Shown here: in pieces, positions 63,283 through 64,000 of the stretch
Layout of the letters: every line of letters begins with the position of its first letter
Position numbering within the stretch: position 1 is the first letter of the stretch
Origin: Acidimicrobiia bacterium
Lineage (GTDB): Bacteria; Actinomycetota; Acidimicrobiia; Spongiisociales; UBA5794
NCBI GenBank assembly: GCA_036396535.1
Contig: DASWKR010000017.1
Location: 1 to 64,000 of the forward strand
Length of the DNA: 64,000 bases
Reading direction: 5' to 3'
The notes under the pieces: model-generated
Databases searched by the model: none
Told to the model about the DNA's origin: nothing
Seen by the model: only the letters and a program-made list of their open reading frames with translations
Made by a program: the position numbers and the translations under genes

Positions 63283-64000
63283 TCACCCTGTGAGCTTGTC
63301 GCGCAGCCATGCGAACGAGGCGGGAGCCCACTCCTGGTAGTGCTTGAAGGCGCAGTGACCGGCATCGGCGTAGACCCGGGCCTCCTTGCCGGTCACCGGG
63401 CCCGTCTCGAGCATGTAGTAGATGTTCCCGATCGGGGCGAGGTGGTCGTGCTTGCCGTTGATCATGAGCACCGGCATGGTGATCCGGTCGACCAGACCGA
63501 GCTCTGACAACGCCCATCGCGAGAAGCTCTCCAGCTCCTTCTCGGCGGTCGTCGGCGGGAACGACGGCGGCCCGTCGGGTTCGCCGTACCGGAACTCGGA
63601 GCGGCGGTTGCGTGCCTCGACGAACTCGGCGAGCTCGCCGTCGCTCATCCGGTACCCGAACGGATGGCCGGCGATGGCGACCACCGCCTTGACCATCTCG
63701 GGGTGCGTCCCTGCCAGCTGCATGACCGAGTACCCGCCCCTGCTGATCCCCAAGGCGCCGATCCGATCTGCGTCGACCTCGGGGCGGCCGGCGAGATGCT
63801 CGATGGCGGCGATCCACGCCTTGACAGACTCCGGCTCGTATGGGAACGGCGTCTCGCCGGTGCCCGGGCCGTCCATGACGAGCGTGGCAAGGCCCTCGGC
63901 CATTGCCATCTCACCCGCCCAACCACGGTCCTCCTTGAAGACGTCGGCACCGCACATGACGAGCACTGCGGCGACCGGGGCGTCGATGGAGCCGCGCGGG
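63283..64000 (-). CDS. Alpha/beta hydrolase, N-terminus beyond window
   Basis: Minus strand, open to the window edge, so the N-terminal part (usually about 130 residues) is missing. The visible frame continues upstream of 63966 with RGSIDAPVAAVLV. Catalytic elements: nucleophile Ser in GISRGGYSVM, acid region INGKHDHLAP and His in DAGHCAFKH. ADVFKEDRGWAGEMAMAEG and DGPGTGETPF are seen in FrsA/dienelactone-type esterases. A two-domain (FrsA-like) hydrolase is the best guess; the substrate is unknown. It is probably co-transcribed with the NTF2-like gene. Confidence 0.83.
   Translation of the reverse strand, partial: PRGSIDAPVAAVLVMCGADVFKEDRGWAGEMAMAEGLATLVMDGPGTGETPFPYEPESVKAWIAAIEHLAGRPEVDADRIGALGISRGGYSVMQLAGTHPEMVKAVVAIAGHPFGYRMSDGELAEFVEARNRRSEFRYGEPDGPPSFPPTTAEKELESFSRWALSELGLVDRITMPVLMINGKHDHLAPIGNIYYMLETGPVTGKEARVYADAGHCAFKHYQEWAPASFAWLRDKLTG

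Overview
The window is a GC-rich, densely coded chromosomal segment from an actinomycete-type bacterium. The evidence is a dnaK-grpE-dnaJ-hspR operon with HspR (HAIR) operators at dnaK and clpB, an F420-type luciferase-like oxidoreductase, bacterial myo-inositol-phosphate synthase, PurS-type FGAM synthase, and many TANNNT -10 boxes lying 6-8 nt before start codons (leaderless style). The Thr/Pro-rich linkers of the exported proteins resemble those of Acidimicrobiia and related deep actinobacteria. That class-level guess is an inference, because no rRNA or other phylogenetic marker RNA is present. I saw no tRNA, rRNA, CRISPR array, insertion sequence or prophage.

Layout. 1-1017: 3' part of a secreted metallophosphoesterase. 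1021-4555 (-): heme-uptake operon hmuTUV led by a 7-TM protein. 4645-9139 (+): type II NADH dehydrogenase, threonine synthase and a molybdate-type ABC permease/ATPase pair. 9151-15046 (-): LysR regulator, 16-Cys ferredoxin/NrfD fusion, molybdopterin oxidoreductase and a putative assembly chaperone. 15147-19156 (+): inositol-phosphate synthase, a VOC protein and a kinase/F420-oxidoreductase fusion, with a lipoprotein on the minus strand. 19225-21420 (-): envelope pair made of an OmpA/BON protein and an HHH-domain membrane protein. 21603-29699: heat-shock block (dnaK, grpE, dnaJ, hspR, clpB) with two uncharacterised genes and a divergent archease-like gene. 29773-35363: MscS channel, a decayed DUF2235 gene, an Asp-box repeat protein paired with a ubiquitin-like protein, and a PadR / HAAS-NfeD / SPFH operon. 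35509-43691: divergent Lgt homologue, M20 amidohydrolase, YbaK and the amino-acid transporter aapJQMP (-). 43807-46650 (-): YjbQ and a membrane-fused spermidine synthase.

46794-59626 is dominated by purine biosynthesis in two blocks, purA-purD-purE-purB and purC-purS-purQ-purL. They are separated by two membrane transporters, a DUF3352 protein and a Tat-exported PGRP-type amidase. 59684-62866 (+) is a four-gene operon whose cistrons overlap by 4 bp (2-hydroxyacid dehydrogenase, creatininase-like amidohydrolase, cupin, Gfo/Idh/MocA oxidoreductase); it looks like an unassigned small-molecule catabolic or salvage pathway. The window ends on an NTF2-like protein and a truncated alpha/beta hydrolase (-).

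The observations I consider most worth following are: two in-frame fusions that carry a strong internal Shine-Dalgarno exactly at the domain junction (kinase/LLM and HAAS/NfeD); the Asp-box protein/ubiquitin-like pair; the molybdoenzyme operon without any visible Tat signal; an Lgt homologue lacking canonical catalytic residues; a 50-bp perfect palindrome after purB; and a 17-codon leader ORF that ends on the start codon of a DMT transporter.
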